This document shows, one piece after another, positions 20,267-35,600 of a stretch of DNA of 64,000 bases. Location of the stretch: positions 18,240,813-18,304,812 of the forward strand of contig CAIIXF020000002.1 of the NCBI GenBank assembly GCA_903813345.2, read 5' to 3'. The notes under the pieces were generated by a model, which was not told the origin of the DNA, ran no database searches, and was given only the letters and a program-made list of their open reading frames with translations. A program made the position numbers and the translations under genes. The stretch is from Owenia fusiformis. Lineage: Eukaryota > Annelida > Polychaeta > Sabellida > Oweniidae. Each line of letters begins with the position of its first letter. The stretch's first letter is position 1.

Positions 20267-23200
20267 GCTTGGCCAAGCGGGAGGGGGTAGCGCAGAAAGA
20301 CAGCAACATTCCAATACCAGCCATGACTTACAAAATGAAATCAAATAATGTAAATTGAATTATCATTTGATAAAGGATACTATATGTAGATGCTCAGTCC
20401 AGGATATTGCAGATATGAATTGTTGAAACTATTTGGTGATTTTAACTTTTCAGAAAACATTGTTCTTTCAAACATAAAATGCATGAAATTACACTGGAAT
20501 GAATTGAAAGATGATTTGCTTACCAAAACAATGGGTCATCCAAATAATATCCGAATTATATCCAATTAATGTGATTTAATCCATAAAATTAAGATAAAAG
20601 AGAAAACTAAAAACGAAATCTTGTCTCTGCAAAATCCCAGCAGAAGAGACAGTTGGTTCGAACTGAGCATGGAACTAAAATTTTACTGTCATTAATATAA
20701 TACCTAAATATAATTATTTGACAAATCTAACTGAGAAATTGAATTTGCATCTGATAGGTGACTATTGAACCTTCTGTACAGGGCTTTAGAATTAATACCA
20801 GGAGTATACAAAATAAATCCGAGACAGGTTCCAATAATTAATAATATTCAAAGATTTGTCTGAATAAAGTGAGATTATTATAAAATGATTACAAATCTAA
20901 TATCTTATAAAGAAAAAGTAACGGCACAAAAATATTACATTATTGGAAAGTCGTTACAATACAATACATGTGCTCATCAGAATAACCATCTAACAGACAG
21001 TCTTAGATGCAAGATATTGCTATCTTTCATCCTCAAAAGTCACACGTGCAAGATGACTTGTGACATCACTGGTTTATAAACATCAAGAACATGGCAACGG
21101 ATGCACAATTGCTATAGAGTTATGAGGTTCCATATCCATCAACCAAAAGGTATGCCATATGTGCAAAGTATTGTTCTGAATTTTCGAATTTGGTGTTGAA
21201 TTACTGTACTCATACCTTAATATGAGGCCTAAAATTGTCTGCTGGTTGCCTAGAGACCAATATTCCAGCAGAATTTGATAACCGAATCGAATTTTTCGTA
21301 CTGCATAGGGCAAACAATGATTTAAAATCACTTTCAACCCTTTTGTGTGTATAAGAATGGTCATAAGAGGCCCGTGGAGGGTGCTAAATGAAAGAAAGCC
21401 CTCTGAAATTCCGTCAAAATTGCAGGTTATTTCTTCATTTTTTTGCTAAAGTTACATGATTTTGAGGTCCCATATCTCACTGTAATTGCTACAATGTAGC
21501 AATTTTTCATGTTTGGGCGAAATGGCCAAATTTCAGCCAAAATCCTCGGAATATAGGGCCTTTGTCAGATTTAGTCAATGATGCAAAAATGATATTTTCT
21601 GCCAAAAAATTTGCAGAGACAAAAATCAGTGTGATCTCATAAAACATTAAGGTATGAGGTTCCATATCCATCCGCCAAAAGGTATGACCCCTATATAGTC
21701 CATTTAAAAACTTGTGGTTTTGTTCTAAATAATGCAATAATTGGCTTCTAGGGTACCTAGTATGCCACTATTTGGTATCAAAATAAAGCGGAGGAGTTCA
21801 ACTTTCATTTGAATTTCGATAATAGCGATGCAGGTCAAAATAGTTCCGACGTGATCATGTTTACTACGCGTTAGCCCGTCATCTCAGAATTGAAGAATTG
21901 TTAGCAAACGCGAGTTACAATAAATTGACGCTGATATCTCAAAAAGTAACCTGACTCCCTATGATTTGATGTAGATCAGTCGAACCCCTATATGAACAGG
22001 TACATTATGATATATAACACTATGGGGGGTAAACGTTTTAAAGTTGATCACGAACGCCATATGTGCAAAGTATTTTTCTGAATTTTTGAATTTGGTGTTG
22101 GATTACGGTACTCATACCTTAATGTGATTTAATCCATTAAATTAAGTTAGAAGAGAAAACCAAAAAGCTCATCTTGTCTCTGCAAAATCCCAGCAGAAGA
22201 GACAGTTGATTCGAACTGAGCATCGAACTAAAAGTCACTTTGGAAGGAAAAAGACAAAGGGGGCGCGGCTATCGCGATGGTAATGTCATGTTGCGACTTC
22301 TTAGCCGCTCTCCCGGGGGAGAACTGGCAGCGCTGCTAGGTTGGATGACTGCTCCTAGTGCGGCTACATTCCTAACGCTTGACCAAGCAGGAGGGGTAGC
22401 GCAGAAAGACAGCATCTTTCCAATGCCAGCCATGACTTACAAAATGAAATCACTTAATGTAAATTAAATGATCATTTGATAAAGGATACTCTATGTAGAT
22501 GCTCGGTCCATGTACTCGAATAAATTGAAAGATGATTTGCTTACCAAAACAATGGTTTATCAAAATAATATCCGAATTATATCCAATTAATGTGATTTAA
22601 TCCATAAAAATAAAAGAGAAAACTAAAAACCACATCTTGTCTCTACAAAATCCCAGCAGAAGAGAAAGTTGGTTCGAACTGAGCATGGAACTAAAATTTT
22701 ACTAGCATGAATCTAATGGCTAAATATTATTACTTGACAAATCTAACTGAGAAATTGAGTTTGCATCTGATAGGGGACTGTTGAACCTACTGTACAGGGC
22801 TTTATAATTAATACCAGGATCGGAGTATACCAAATAGATCTGAGACAGGTTCCATTAATTAATAATATTTAAAGATTTGTCTGAATAAAGTGAGATTATT
22901 ATAAAATGATTACAAATCTAATATCTTATAAAGGTAACGGCACAAAAATATTACATTATTGCTGGGTCGTTACACTGGTATATACATTATATTTCTTATT
23001 TAAATAAGAGCACCTGAATACTCAACTTATCGGGTCGGGTAGGGTCTGGTGTACGCACTGTGGTTAGGACATGTGACATGTTCTGTTGGTGGAGAGACAA
23101 CAGAATTAGTTATAATTAATGCCAGGGGTATTGACATCATTGACTATTGGAGATTCGGATACAGTTAGCAGTTATGACCCTATCATTGAATATATGCCTG

Positions 23201-25124
23201 AGGTCTGTCACCAATATAGCCCGAGCTTGCGAGGGTTATATTACGACAGACCGAAGGCATATATTCAATGATACGGACATAACTGTTGTATAACATACTT
23301 TTATATCATGGCCACGTTATATCAATGACGCCACGTGTCTGCGTGCGAGTGAAATTAGGAAGAAATGAAACCTGACGTCCCAATGACATCATAAGATTGT
23401 CATGGTAAAAGGTTTGGCGGCTATACAGGAATATATAGCCGACCTTCAGCTCCATTGACTTCAATACAAATGCTTCGCTGGGTATGTAATACTGTGGAAT
23501 ATATCACATTTTATGACTGATATTATTGGACATAGTCTGTGACGTACTTAGACTTTTAGGTAACATTTACAGGGACGTTCATTGCCTCATTGCCTCGTAT
23601 GGGTGCGGGCGTACCCAAGCTATCTCTCAAAAGCTCATCATGTCCATCATGACAAACAAAAAAGAGAAACTCACAAACAAGGGATGGACGGGGATATTAA
23701 TATATCATGATAATTTGTTACAAGGGCCTTTATGGGCTTCGTTCAAGTATCAGTGGTTTCACTGTAATTGAATAAATGATATGCAAAGTGGGGAAAACAT
23801 ACCATAAGGGTGTATAATGGAGGCGGCCACTTTAACAGGAAGTAGGTTTAGAGAAAAACTACTTCATCAATCAAAAGGGACAGTCCCTATGGTAAGCTAT
23901 GGGGACTGGGTGGACTGAATAGTCTCACTGTAGGTAACTAAAAACGGACATGGAATCCGGACATGGAAAAATGTGGGTCTCGATAGGGCGGGGCCTATCA
24001 AAATTCCGACGCTGCCAGTCAGGGTAACATCCTCTCAACTCGTTGTGGTAGCGTGGTTAAAAGAGAGGGAAATCTTATTGGTTAAAATTATGAATTTCAT
24101 ATTCTATGTTAATTATGGGAGGGGGGTGTAAAGCATCTGTCTTTACAATGAGTCTTATAGGTAATAAACTTTTATGTCAAAAGAAAGATGGCGTTCTGGT
24201 AATTATCTCTTCATCTTGATTATACTTGGAATTGTCTCATGAAAGGGGGATGATATCACCTTAAGAAATATAACACGACAAAAGTTTGAAATAAAGAAAC
24301 ATATTTATTTCAACACAGACAATATCATTCCAAAAGTATTCTACCAAAGTGCAGCTCGGGTGATGCAAGCGCACTTTTAAAGGCAAATAACTCTTAGCCT
24401 GGATATATGTGAAACAATGCATGATTTTCTGCACGCAGGGCATCATATTTCGGCATCATTTCACGAGTTTTCAATCTTCCCTTGATACATATTGTAAGAC
24501 ACATATATCAGCCAGCAAGGTGAAGATATGAAACACATGTACATTCATTAAAATACAACTCAATGAAGTACATGTACGCTTGTGGCGCAATCCATTGGCT
24601 AACCAATTGAAATTGAAAATTTCATTGATTTAGATGTGCATAGTACATAGGTAAATCAAAGTCATTAGCTTCCCAGATATATAATTATATAGTACAAAAT
24701 GATCAACTTAGCTGCAGTATATATGTACATGGTACAAAATGCCCACTAAGCTACTATGTACACAGTACAGAATGGTAAGAATCAGCACATGTGAGTGCGA
24801 TCCAAATTGACGAATCCTAAGGCTTACCAATAGCCAAAGGAACCGGCTCTTATGCATGTGGCGTGACTAAAATCACCATGTCACAACCATGGGATAATAA
24901 AGTGCAATCAAAATGCGCATATTGCAGCACAATCAAGGTGTGCTAAAATAAAACAGCTGCACAAATACAAGAGCGGCACTGTGAAGGCGCTTGATGCAAC
25001 GGCTGCCTGACCAATGTAGCCCCCCCCCAGGGGCAGTGCACTCTTTGCATATTAGTGGTAGTAGCGTAGCAAATAAAATAGCACAGCTTACTCCTGGGGG
25101 TGCCACGGGTAATCCCCAAATGAC
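20267..25124. repeat. 4.9-kb segment of the 6.1-kb tandem duplication, copy 2
   Basis: Partner of 14141-19005. Directly after ATCCCCAAATGAC the copy jumps to module 3 at 25121, skipping ~230 bp (module 2) that follows in copy 1, so the right boundary is a deletion or recombination join. Confidence 0.93.
23165..23492. mobile_element. 328-bp hairpin insertion, copy 2
   Basis: Same element and same host position as 17043-17370. It arose by the 6.1-kb duplication, not by an independent insertion. Confidence 0.85.
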
Positions 25125-27039
25125 TTCTTAGCCGCTCTCCCGGGTGAGAACTGGCAGCGCTGCTAGGTTTGATGACTGCTCCTAATGCGGCTACATTCCC
25201 AACGCTTCGCCAAGCGGGAGGGGGTAGCGCAGAAAGACAGCATCTTTCCAATGACAGCCATGACTTACAAAATGAAATCACTTAATGTAAATTAAATGAT
25301 CATTTGATAAAGGATACTCTATGTAGATGCTCAGTCCATGTACTCGAATAAATTGAAAGATGATTTGCTTACCAAAACAATGGTTTATCAGAATAATATC
25401 CGAATTATATCCAATTAATGTGATTTAATCCATAAAAATAAAAGAGAAAACTAAAAACTACATCTTGTCTCTACAAAATCCCAGCAGAAGAGAAAGTTGG
25501 TTCGAACTGAGCATGGAACTAAAATTTTACTGGCATGAATCTAATGGCTAAATATGATTACTTGACAAATCTAACTGAGAAATTGAGTTTGCATCTGATA
25601 GGTGACTGTTGAACCTACTGTACAGGGCTTTATAATTAATACCTGGATCAGAGTACACAAAATAGATCTGTGACAGGTTCCAATAATTAATTATTATAAA
25701 ATGATTACAAATCTAATATCTTATAAAGAAAAAGTAACGGCACAACAATATTACATTATTGGTGGGTCGTTACACTGGTATATACATTATATTTATTATT
25801 TAAATAAGAGCACCTAAATACTCAACTTATCGGGTCGGGTCTGGTGTACGCACTGTGGTTAGGACACGTGCCATGTTCTGTTGGTGGAGAGACAACAGAA
25901 TTAGTTATAATTGATGCCAGGGGTATTGACATGGACTATTGGAGCTTGGGATACAGTGTGGAATATATCACATTTCATGACTGATATTATTGGACACAGT
26001 CTGTGACGTACTTAGACTTTTAGGTAACATTTACAGGGACGTTCATTGCCTCGTATAAGTGTGCGCCTACCCAAGCTATCTCAAAAAATGATCATCATGT
26101 CCATCATGACAAACAAAAAAGAAAAACTCACAAACAAGGGATGGACGGGGATATTAATATATCATGATAATATGGTACAAGGGCCTTTATGGGCATCGTT
26201 CAAGTATCAGTGGTTTCACTGTAATGGAATAAATGATATGTAAAGTGGGGAAAACATACCATTAGGGTGTATAATGGATTCGGCCACTTTAACAGGAAGT
26301 AGGTTTAGAGAAAAACTATTTCATCAATCAAAAGGTACAGTCCCTATGGTAGGCTATGGGGACTGGGTGGACTAAATAGTCTCACTGTAGGTAACTAAAA
26401 ACGGACATGGAATCCGGACATGGAAAAATGTGGGTCTTGATAGGGCGGGACCTATCAAAATTCCGACGCTGCCAGCCAGTGTAACATCCTCTCAACTCGT
26501 TGTGGTAGCGTGGTTAAAAGAGAGGGAAATCTTATTGGTTAAAATTATGAATTTCATATTCTATGTTAATTATGGGAGGGGGGTGTAAAGCATCTGTCTT
26601 TACAATTAGTCTTATAGGTAATAAACTTTTATGTCAAAAGAAAGATGGCGTTCTGGTAAATATCTCTTCATCTTGATTATACTTGGAATTGTCTCATGAA
26701 AGGGGGATAATATCACCTTAAGAAATATAACACGACAAAAGTTTGAAATAAAGAAACATATTTACAGGTGTATATTTTTAAGATATAAAACAAAAACAAT
26801 GGCAACAGTAACAATTAGTTATGAATATTCAAACTGTGATCTGGGTTTCTGTATATAAAGTGACTAACATGGACTAACAATGACTAAGAGGGGCAGATCA
26901 TTGAATGTCAGATGACATAAGCTCAATACACATGAGACGTTGCGCTTTCCCGAGGCAGATGTTTAAAAGGTCTACTCACTACATGATATCATCCTTGCCT
27001 CAAAGGAAACTGGACGCTCCTCGTCTGCAACAACTTTAC

Positions 27040-27367
27040 TTAGCAGTTATGTCCCCATCATTGAATATATGCCTAAGGTCTGTCACCAATATAGCCCGAG
27101 CTTGCGAGGGTTATATTACGACAGACCGAAGGCATATATTCAATGATACGGACATAACTGTTGTATTACATACTTTTATATCATGGCTACGTTATATCAA
27201 TGACGCCACGTGTCTGTGTGCAAGTGAAAGTAGGAAGAAATGAAACATGACGTCCCGATGACGTCATAATATTGTCATGGTAAAAGGTTTGGCGGCTATA
27301 CAGGAATATATAGCCGACCTTCAGCTCCATTGACTTCAATACAAATGCTTCGCTGGGTATGTAATAC
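27040..27367. mobile_element. 328-bp hairpin insertion, copy 3 (independent site)
   Basis: Exactly 328 bp again, TTAGCAGTTATG to GTAATAC. The flanks CAACTTTAC and TGGATTGTAGAGCC are contiguous at the empty site near 35172 (CAACTTTACTGGATTGTAAAGCC, in two parts). In this copy the hairpin arms are longer: CAGTTATGTCC also pairs with GGACATAACTG. A different target from copies 1 and 2 proves mobility. Confidence 0.88.
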
Positions 27368-28640
27368 TGGATTGTAGAGCCATTGTTGTTCCTAACATAT
27401 TTCAGCACAGACAATATCTTGTACATTCCAAAAGTATTCTACCAAAGTGCAGCTCGGGTGATGCAAGCGCACTTTTAAAGGCAAATAACTCTTAGCCTGG
27501 ATATATGTGAAACAATGCATGATTTTCTGCATGCAGGCCATCATATTTCGGCATCATTCCACGAGTTTTCAATCTTCCCTGGAAACATATTGTAAGATAC
27601 ATATATCAGCCAGCAAGGTGAAGATATGAAACACATGAACATTCATTAAAATACAACTCAATGAAGTACATGTACGCTTGTGGCGCAATCCATTGGCTAA
27701 CCAATCGAAATTGAAAATTTCATTGATTTAGATGTGCATAGTGCATAGGTAAATCAAAGTCATCAGCTTCCCAGATATATGTACATAGTACAAAATGATC
27801 AACTTAGCTGCAGTATATATGTACATGGTACAAAATGCCCACTAAGCTACTATGTACACAGTACAGAATGGTAAGAATCCGCACATGTGAGTGCGATCCA
27901 AAATGACGAATCCTAAGGCTTACCAATAGCCAAAGGAACCGGCTCTTATGCATGTGGCGTGACTAAAATCACCATGTCACAACCATGGGATAATGCAGTG
28001 CAATCAAAATGCGCATATTGCAGCACAATCAAGGTGTGTTAAAATAAAACAGCTGCACAATTACAAGAGCGGCATTTTGAAGGCGCTCGACACCACGGCT
28101 GCCTGCCCAATGTAGCTCCCCCCCCAGGGGCAGTGCACTCTTTGCATATAAGTGGTGGTAGCGTAGCAAATAAAATAGCACAACTTACTCCCGGGGGTGC
28201 CACGGGTAATCCCCAAATGACACTTCCTCACTGAAGCCGCAAACAGACTAATTAACTTAATTTTAATATCAAATAATAGAGCATATAATTTTTATTTACT
28301 AAAATTACATGATTTTGCTTGATAATAATGAAATAAATTCCAAGAATTAATATGAAATGTAATACAGATCAAGGAGAATTACAGATGCGCTAATAGGTGA
28401 GAAGGGTGGAGTAGCGCAGATAAATGTAATGTCATGTTGCGACATCTTAGCCGCTCTCCCGGGGGAGAACTGGCAGCGCTGCTAGGTTGGATGATCGCTC
28501 CTAGTGCGGCTACATTCCCAACGCTTGGCCAAGCAGGAGGGGGTAGCGCAGAAAGACAGCAACATTCCAATGACAGTCATGACTTACAAAATGAAATCAA
28601 TTAATGTAAATTAAATGATCATTTGATAAAGGATACTATA

Positions 28641-29655
28641 CAGTGTGTCCCAAAAAAAAGGAAACCGGCAATAGATTGCTTATTTCTCAAATATGAATAA
28701 TAATAGGAAAATTTCACAGCTACCATCTGATAGGTTATGATGTCCTTTTTCTTATGATACCAAAGGTGTTTATTTTTCTTCACGGATGACTGAGTTTTAA
28801 GAGATTTAAGTGACCATGTCAGAAATTGGTTTGTGCCACTTTTTCTGTCATGAATGGCTGAACAATGAGGGATTAAAATGGCTATGCAAGACATTGTCCT
28901 ATTCGAAATACACATTTCTGAACAAGCATTCAACATAGCAAGTTCATGCAGCTGACCCAAGATCAAAGAGTATTTGTAATGCTCCTCCTCATCGTCGGAT
29001 TATCGTTCGGGACAGATTAAGGGCGCTGTTCAACAGAAGAGTGATTGCTTTGAACCACGAGATTGAGTTCATCGAGATCCCCAGATCTGACACCCTGCGA
29101 CTTCTCCCTTTTTGGGTTATCTCAAGGGTAAAGTCTTCACAACACCACCAAGAGACATTGATGATCGAAGGGCCAGGATTGTCGCAGCAGTGGAGGATTT
29201 AAGGGGACAGAGAGACATCATATCGGGGATGCCGTACGTGCGATGAGATCAAGGGCAGACATTTGCATTGAAAGGAATGGGGGTCATGTTGAAGGACACT
29301 GGGGTTAAAACAACTTTGAATGGACATTGGGATTTAAATGGGGTGTTAAATATGATATGTGTAATTTTAATTGGAATAAATGAGTAAAAGAGTGATATCC
29401 TGATGTTTGTTGTTACTTATCACTTTGTTATGATGGTGAAATTGACTTGGCTGAAAGTGGTACAAACTCATTTCTGACATGGTCACTTAAATCCCTTATT
29501 ACTCAGTCATCCGAGAAGGAAAATAGACAACTTTGGTATCATAAGAAAGAGGACATCATAATCTATCAGATGGTAGCTGTGAAATTTTCCTATTATTATT
29601 CATATTTGAGAAATAAGCAATCTATTGCCGGTTTCCTTTTTTTTGGGACACACTG
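28641..29655 (+). mobile_element. mariner-like transposon derivative, 1,015 bp, long TIRs
   Basis: Ends CAGTGTGTCCCAAAAA and TTTTTGGGACACACTG are inverted copies, and the inverted arms continue for about 200 bp (28641-28850 against 29445-29655). Flanking TA at 28639-28640 and 29656-29657 fits Tc1/mariner target duplication. The site without the element (GGATACTATATGTAGATGC) is seen at 14245 and 19432. Interior: a degraded transposase C-terminus. An internally deleted, non-autonomous copy. Confidence 0.88.
29084..29307 (+). pseudogene. mariner-type transposase C-terminal fragment
   Basis: Across two frameshifts the reading gives DLTPCDFSLFG, GKVFTTPPRDIDDRRARIVA, AVEDLRGQRDII and SRADICIERNGGHVEGHW. 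LTPCDF is the region around the third catalytic acidic residue, and the GGHVEG ending is typical of this transposase group. The N-terminal DNA-binding and first catalytic parts are missing. Confidence 0.75.
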
Positions 29656-32600
29656 TATTATGTAGATGCTCAGTCCAGGATATTGCAGATATGAATTGTT
29701 GAAACTATTTGGTGATTTTTAGTTTTGAATTGAAAGATGATTTGCTTATATACCAAAACAATGCTTTATCCAAATAATATCCGAATTATATCCAATATCC
29801 AAGATGCGAGTAGAAATAAGCTTGATTTACGTCATTAAAAATTCACAATTCAGTCGAACTGATGTCATATTTGGAATCTACATGTCAAATTACATTTAGA
29901 AATGTGGTTTTGAAAAGAGTTTATCAACTTTGAAAATTTAATTTTTCAAAATGTGACTTCTAGGTCTGGGAGATTCCCCATAGACCCCATGTTGTGAAAC
30001 CACAAAAAGGGAAATATCTTTTCTTGTGCTGGGCAGATAATATTTTCTTTTACTGGACATATTTTAATTTGTATAACTATCAGATACATAAGGGTAATAT
30101 GAAAAGTGAACCACTAAAACTGGTGCATATTCAAGTTTAAGGGAATTTTGTAATACCCTGCCATGTTACTTCCCCCGAATCAGCCACCTGGTGGCGAAAC
30201 TGGTAACTACCTACTCGCATCTGAGTAATTAATGTGATTTAATCCATAAAATTAAGATAAAAGAGAAAACTTAAAACCACATCTTGTCTCTGCAAAATCC
30301 CAGGAGAAGGGACAGTTGGTTCGAACTGAGCATGGAACTAAAATTTTACTGGCATGAATCTAATTGCTTAATATAATTACTTGACAAATCTAACTGAGAA
30401 ATGTCATGTTGCGACTTCTTAGCCGCTCTCCCGGGGGAGAACTGGCAGTGCTGCTAGGTTGGATGACTGCTCCTAGTGCGGCTACATTCCCAACGCTTGG
30501 CCAAGCGGGAGGGGGTAGCGCAGAAAGACAGCATCTTTCCAATGCCAGCCATGACTTACAAAATGAAAACACTTAATGTATCCAATTAATGTGACTCAAT
30601 CCATAAAAATAAAAGAGAAAACTAAAAACCACATCTTATCTCTACAAAATCCCAGCAGAAGAGAAAGTTGGTTCGAACTGAGGATGGAACTAAAATTTTA
30701 CTGGCATGAATCTAATGGCTAAATATGATTACTTGACAAATCTAACTGAGAAATTGAGTTTGCATCTGATAGGTGACTGTTGAACCTACTGTACAAGGCT
30801 TTATAATTAATACCAGGATCGAAGTATACCAAATAGATCTGAGACAGGTTCCAATAATTAATAATATTTAAAGATTTGTCTGAATAAAGTGAGATTATTA
30901 TAAAATGATTACAAATCTAATATCTTATAAAGAAAAGGTAACGGCACAAAAATATTACATTATTGGTGGGTCGTTACACTGGTATATACATTATATTTCT
31001 TATTTAAATAAGAGCACTTGAATACTCAACTTATCGGGTCGGGTCTGGTGTACGCACTGTGGTTAGGACATGTGCCATGTTCTGTTGGTGGAGAGACAAC
31101 AGAATTAGTTGATGCCAGGGGTATTGACATCATGGACTATTGGAGATTCGGATACACTGTGGAATATATCACATTTCATGACTGATATTATTGGACACAG
31201 TCTGTGACGTACTTGGACTTTAAGGTAACATTTACAGGGACGTTCAATGCCTCGTATGGGTGCGGGCGTACCCAAGCTATCTCTCAAATGCTCATCATGT
31301 CCATCATGACAAACAAAAAAGAGAAACTCACAAACAACGGATGGACGGGGATATTAATATATCATGATAATTTGTTACAAGGGCCTTTATGGGCATCTTT
31401 CAAGTATCAGTGGTTTCACTGTAATGTAATAAATGATATACAAAGTGGGGAAAACATACCATAAGGGTGTATAATGGAGGCGGCCACTTTAACAGGAAGT
31501 AGGTTTAGAGAAAAACGACTTCATCAATCAAAAGGGACAGTCCCAATGGTAAGCTATGGGGACTGGGTGGACTGAATAGTCTCACTGTAGGTAACTAAAA
31601 ACGGACGTGGAATCCGGACATGGAAAAATGTGGGTCTTGATAGGGCGGGACCTATCAAAATTCCGACGCTGCCAGCCAGTGTAACATCCTCTCAACTCGT
31701 TGTGGTAGCGTGGTTGAACCTACTGTACAGGGCTTTATAATTAATACCAGGATCGGAGTATACCAAATAGATCTGAGAATCACCATGTCACAACCATGGG
31801 ATAATGCAGTGCAATCAAAATGCGCATATTGCAGCACAATCAAGGTGTGCTAAAATAAAACAGCTGCACAATTACAAGAGCGGCATTGTGAAGGCGCTCG
31901 ATGCCACGGCTGCCTGACCAATGTAGCCCCCCCCAGGGGCAGTGCACTCATTGCATATAAGTGGTGGTAGCGTAGCAAATAAAATAGCACAGCTTACTCC
32001 AGGGGGTGCCACGGGTAATCCCCAAATGACGCTTCCTCACTGAAGCCGCCAAATGGGAAAAAGCAAACAGACTAATTAATTTAATTTTAATATCAAATAA
32101 TAGAGCATATAATTTCTATTTACTAAAATTACATGATTTTGCTTGATAATAATGAAATAAATTCCAAGAATTAATATGAAATGTAATACAGATCAAGGAG
32201 AATTACAGATGTGCTAATAGGTGAGAAGGGTGGAGTAGCGCAGATAAATGTAATGTCATGTTGCAACTTCTTAGCTGCTCTCCCGGGGGAGAACTGGGAG
32301 CGCTGCTAGGTTGGATGATCGCTCCTAGTGCGGCTACATTCCCAACGCTTGGCCAAGCGGGAGGGGGTAGCGCAGAAAGACAGCAACATTCCAATGCCAG
32401 TCATGACTTACAAAATGAAATCAATTAATGTAAATTAAATGATCATTTGATAAAGGATACTATATGTAGATGCTCAGTCCAGGATATTGCAGATATGAAT
32501 TGTTGAAACTATTTGGTGATTTTTAGTTTTGAATTGAAAGATGATTTGCTTATATACCAAAACAATGCTTTATCCAAATAATATCCGAATTATATCCAAT

Positions 32601-35600
32601 ATCCCAGATGCGAGTAGAAATAAGCTTGATTTACGTCATTAAAAATTCACAATTCAGTCAAACTGATGTCATATTTGGAATCGACATGTCAAATTATATT
32701 TAGAAATGTGGTTTTGAAAAGAGTTTATCAACTTTGAAAATTTAATTTTTGAAAATTTGACTTCTAGGTCGGGGAGATTCCCCATAGACCCCATGTTGTG
32801 AAACCACAAAAAGGGAAATATCTTTTCTTGTGCTGGGCAGATAATATTTTCTTTTACTGGACATATTTTAATTTGTACAACTATCAGATACATAAGGGTA
32901 ATATGAAAAGTGAACCACTAAAACTGGTGCATATTCAAGTTTAAGGGAATTTTGTAGTACCCTGCCATGTAACTTCCCCCGAATCAGCCATCTGGTGGCG
33001 AAACTGGTAACTACCTACTCGCATCTGAGTAATTAATGTGATTTAATCCATAAAATTAAGATAAAAGAGAAAACTTAAAACCACATCTTGTCTCTGCAAA
33101 ATCCCAGCAGAAGAGACAGTTGGTTCGAACTGAGCATGGAGCTAAAATTTTACTGGCATGAATCTAGTAGCTTAATATAATTACTTGACAAATCTAACTG
33201 AGAAATGTCATGTTGCGACTTCTTAGCCGCTCTCCCAGGGGAGAACTGGCAGCGCTGCTAGGTTGGATGACTGCTCCTAGTGCGGCTACATTCCCAACGC
33301 TTGGCCAAGCGGGAGGGGGTAGCGCAGAAAGACATCATCTTTCCAATGCCAGCCATGACTTAAAAAAATGAAATCACTTAATGTAATTAAATGATCATTT
33401 GATAAAGGATACTCTATGTAGATGCTCAGTCCATGTACTGGAATAAATTGAAAGATGATTTGCTTACCAAAACAATGGTTTATCAAAATAATATCCGAAT
33501 TATATCCAATTAATGTGATTTAATCCATAAAAATAAAATAGAAAACTAAAAACCACATCTTGTCTCTACAAAATCCCAGCAGACGAGAAAGTTGGTTCGA
33601 ACTGAGCATGGAACTAAAATTTTACTGGCATGAATCTAATGGCTAAATATGATTACTTGACAAATCTAACTGAGAAATTGAGTTTGCATCTGATAGGTGA
33701 CTGTTGAACCTACTGTACAGGGCTTTATAATTAATACCAGGATCGGAGTATACCAAATAGATCTGAGACAGGTTCCAATAATTAATACTATTTAAAGATT
33801 TGCCTGAATAAAGTAAGATTATTATAAAATGATTACAAATCTAATATCTTATAAAGAAAAAGTAACGGCACAAAAATATTACATTATTGGTGGGTCATTA
33901 CACTGGTATATACATTATATTTCTTATTTAAATAAGAGCACCTGAATACTCAACTTATCTGGTCGGGTCGGGTCGGGTCTGGTGTACGCACTGTGGTTAG
34001 GACATGTGCCATGTTCTGTTGGTGGAGAGACAACAGAATTAGTTGATGCCAGGGGTATTGTCATCATGGACTATTGGAGATTCGGATACAGTGTGGAATA
34101 TATCACATTTCATGACTGATATTATTGGACACAGTCTGTGACGTACTTGGACTTTAAGGTAACATTTACAGGGACGTTCAATGCCTCGTATGGGTGCGGG
34201 CGTACCCAAGCTATCTCTCAAATGCTCATCATGTCCATCATGACAAACAAAAAAAGAGAAACTCACAAACAAAGGATGGACGGGGATATCAATATATCAT
34301 GATAATTTGTTACAAGGGCCTTTATGGGCATCGTTCAAGTATCAGTGGTTTCACTGTAATGGAATAAATGATATGCAAAGTGGAGGAAAACATACCATTA
34401 GGGTGTATAATGGAGGCGGCCACTTTAACAGGAAGTAGGTTTAGAGAAAAACTACTTCATCAATCAAAAGGAACAGTCCCTATGGAAGGTTATGGGGACT
34501 GGGTGGACTGAATAGTCTCACTGTAGGTAACTAAAAACGGACATGGAATCCGGACATGGGAAAATGTGGGTCTTGATAGGACGGGATCTATCAAAATTCC
34601 GACGCTGCCAGCCAGTGTAACATCCTCTCAACTCGTTTTGGTAGCGTGGTTAAAAGAGAGGGAAATCTTATTGGTTAAAATTATGAATTTTATATTCTAT
34701 GTTAATTATGGGGGGGGGGTGTAAAACATCTGTCTTTACAATGAGTCTTATCTGTAATAACCTTTTATGTCAAAAGAAAGATGGCGTTCTGGTAAAAAAT
34801 CTCTTCATCTTGATTATACTTGGAATTGTCTCATGAAAGGGGGGGGGGATAATATCACCTTAAGAAATATAACACGACAAAAGTTTGAAATAAAGAAACA
34901 TATTTACAGGTGTATATTTTTAAGAGATAAAACAAAAACAATGACAACAGTAACAATTAGTTATGAATATTCAAACTGTGTTCTTGGTTTCTGTATATAA
35001 AGTGACTAACATGGACTAACAATGACTAAGAGGGGCATATCATTGAATGTCAGATGACATAAGCGCAATACACATGAGACGTTGCGCTTTCCCGAGGCTG
35101 TTTAAAAAGGCTACACACTACAGGATATCATCCTTGCATCAAAGAAACTGGACGCTCCTCGTCTGCAACAACTTTACTGGATTGTAAAGCCATTGTTGTT
35201 CCTAACATATTTCAGCACAGACAATATATATCTTGTACATTCCAAAAGTATTCTATCAAAGTGCAGCTCGGGTGATGCAAGCGCACTTTTAAAGGCAATT
35301 TACTCATAGCCTGGATATACTGTATGTGAAACAATGCATGATTTTCTGCATGCAGGCCATCATATTTCGGCATTATTCCATGAGTTTTCAATCTTCCCAG
35401 CAGGGTGGAGATATGAAATACATGTACATTCATTATAATACAACTCAATGAAGTACGCTTATGGCGCAATCCATTGGCTAACCAATTGCGACTCATCGGT
35501 AAAATATCCCCAATTAAACATCTGAATCACAAGGTGTACGTAATTTCTTGAAATAAGATGTGCATAGTACATAGGTAAATCAAAGTCATCAGCTTCCCAG

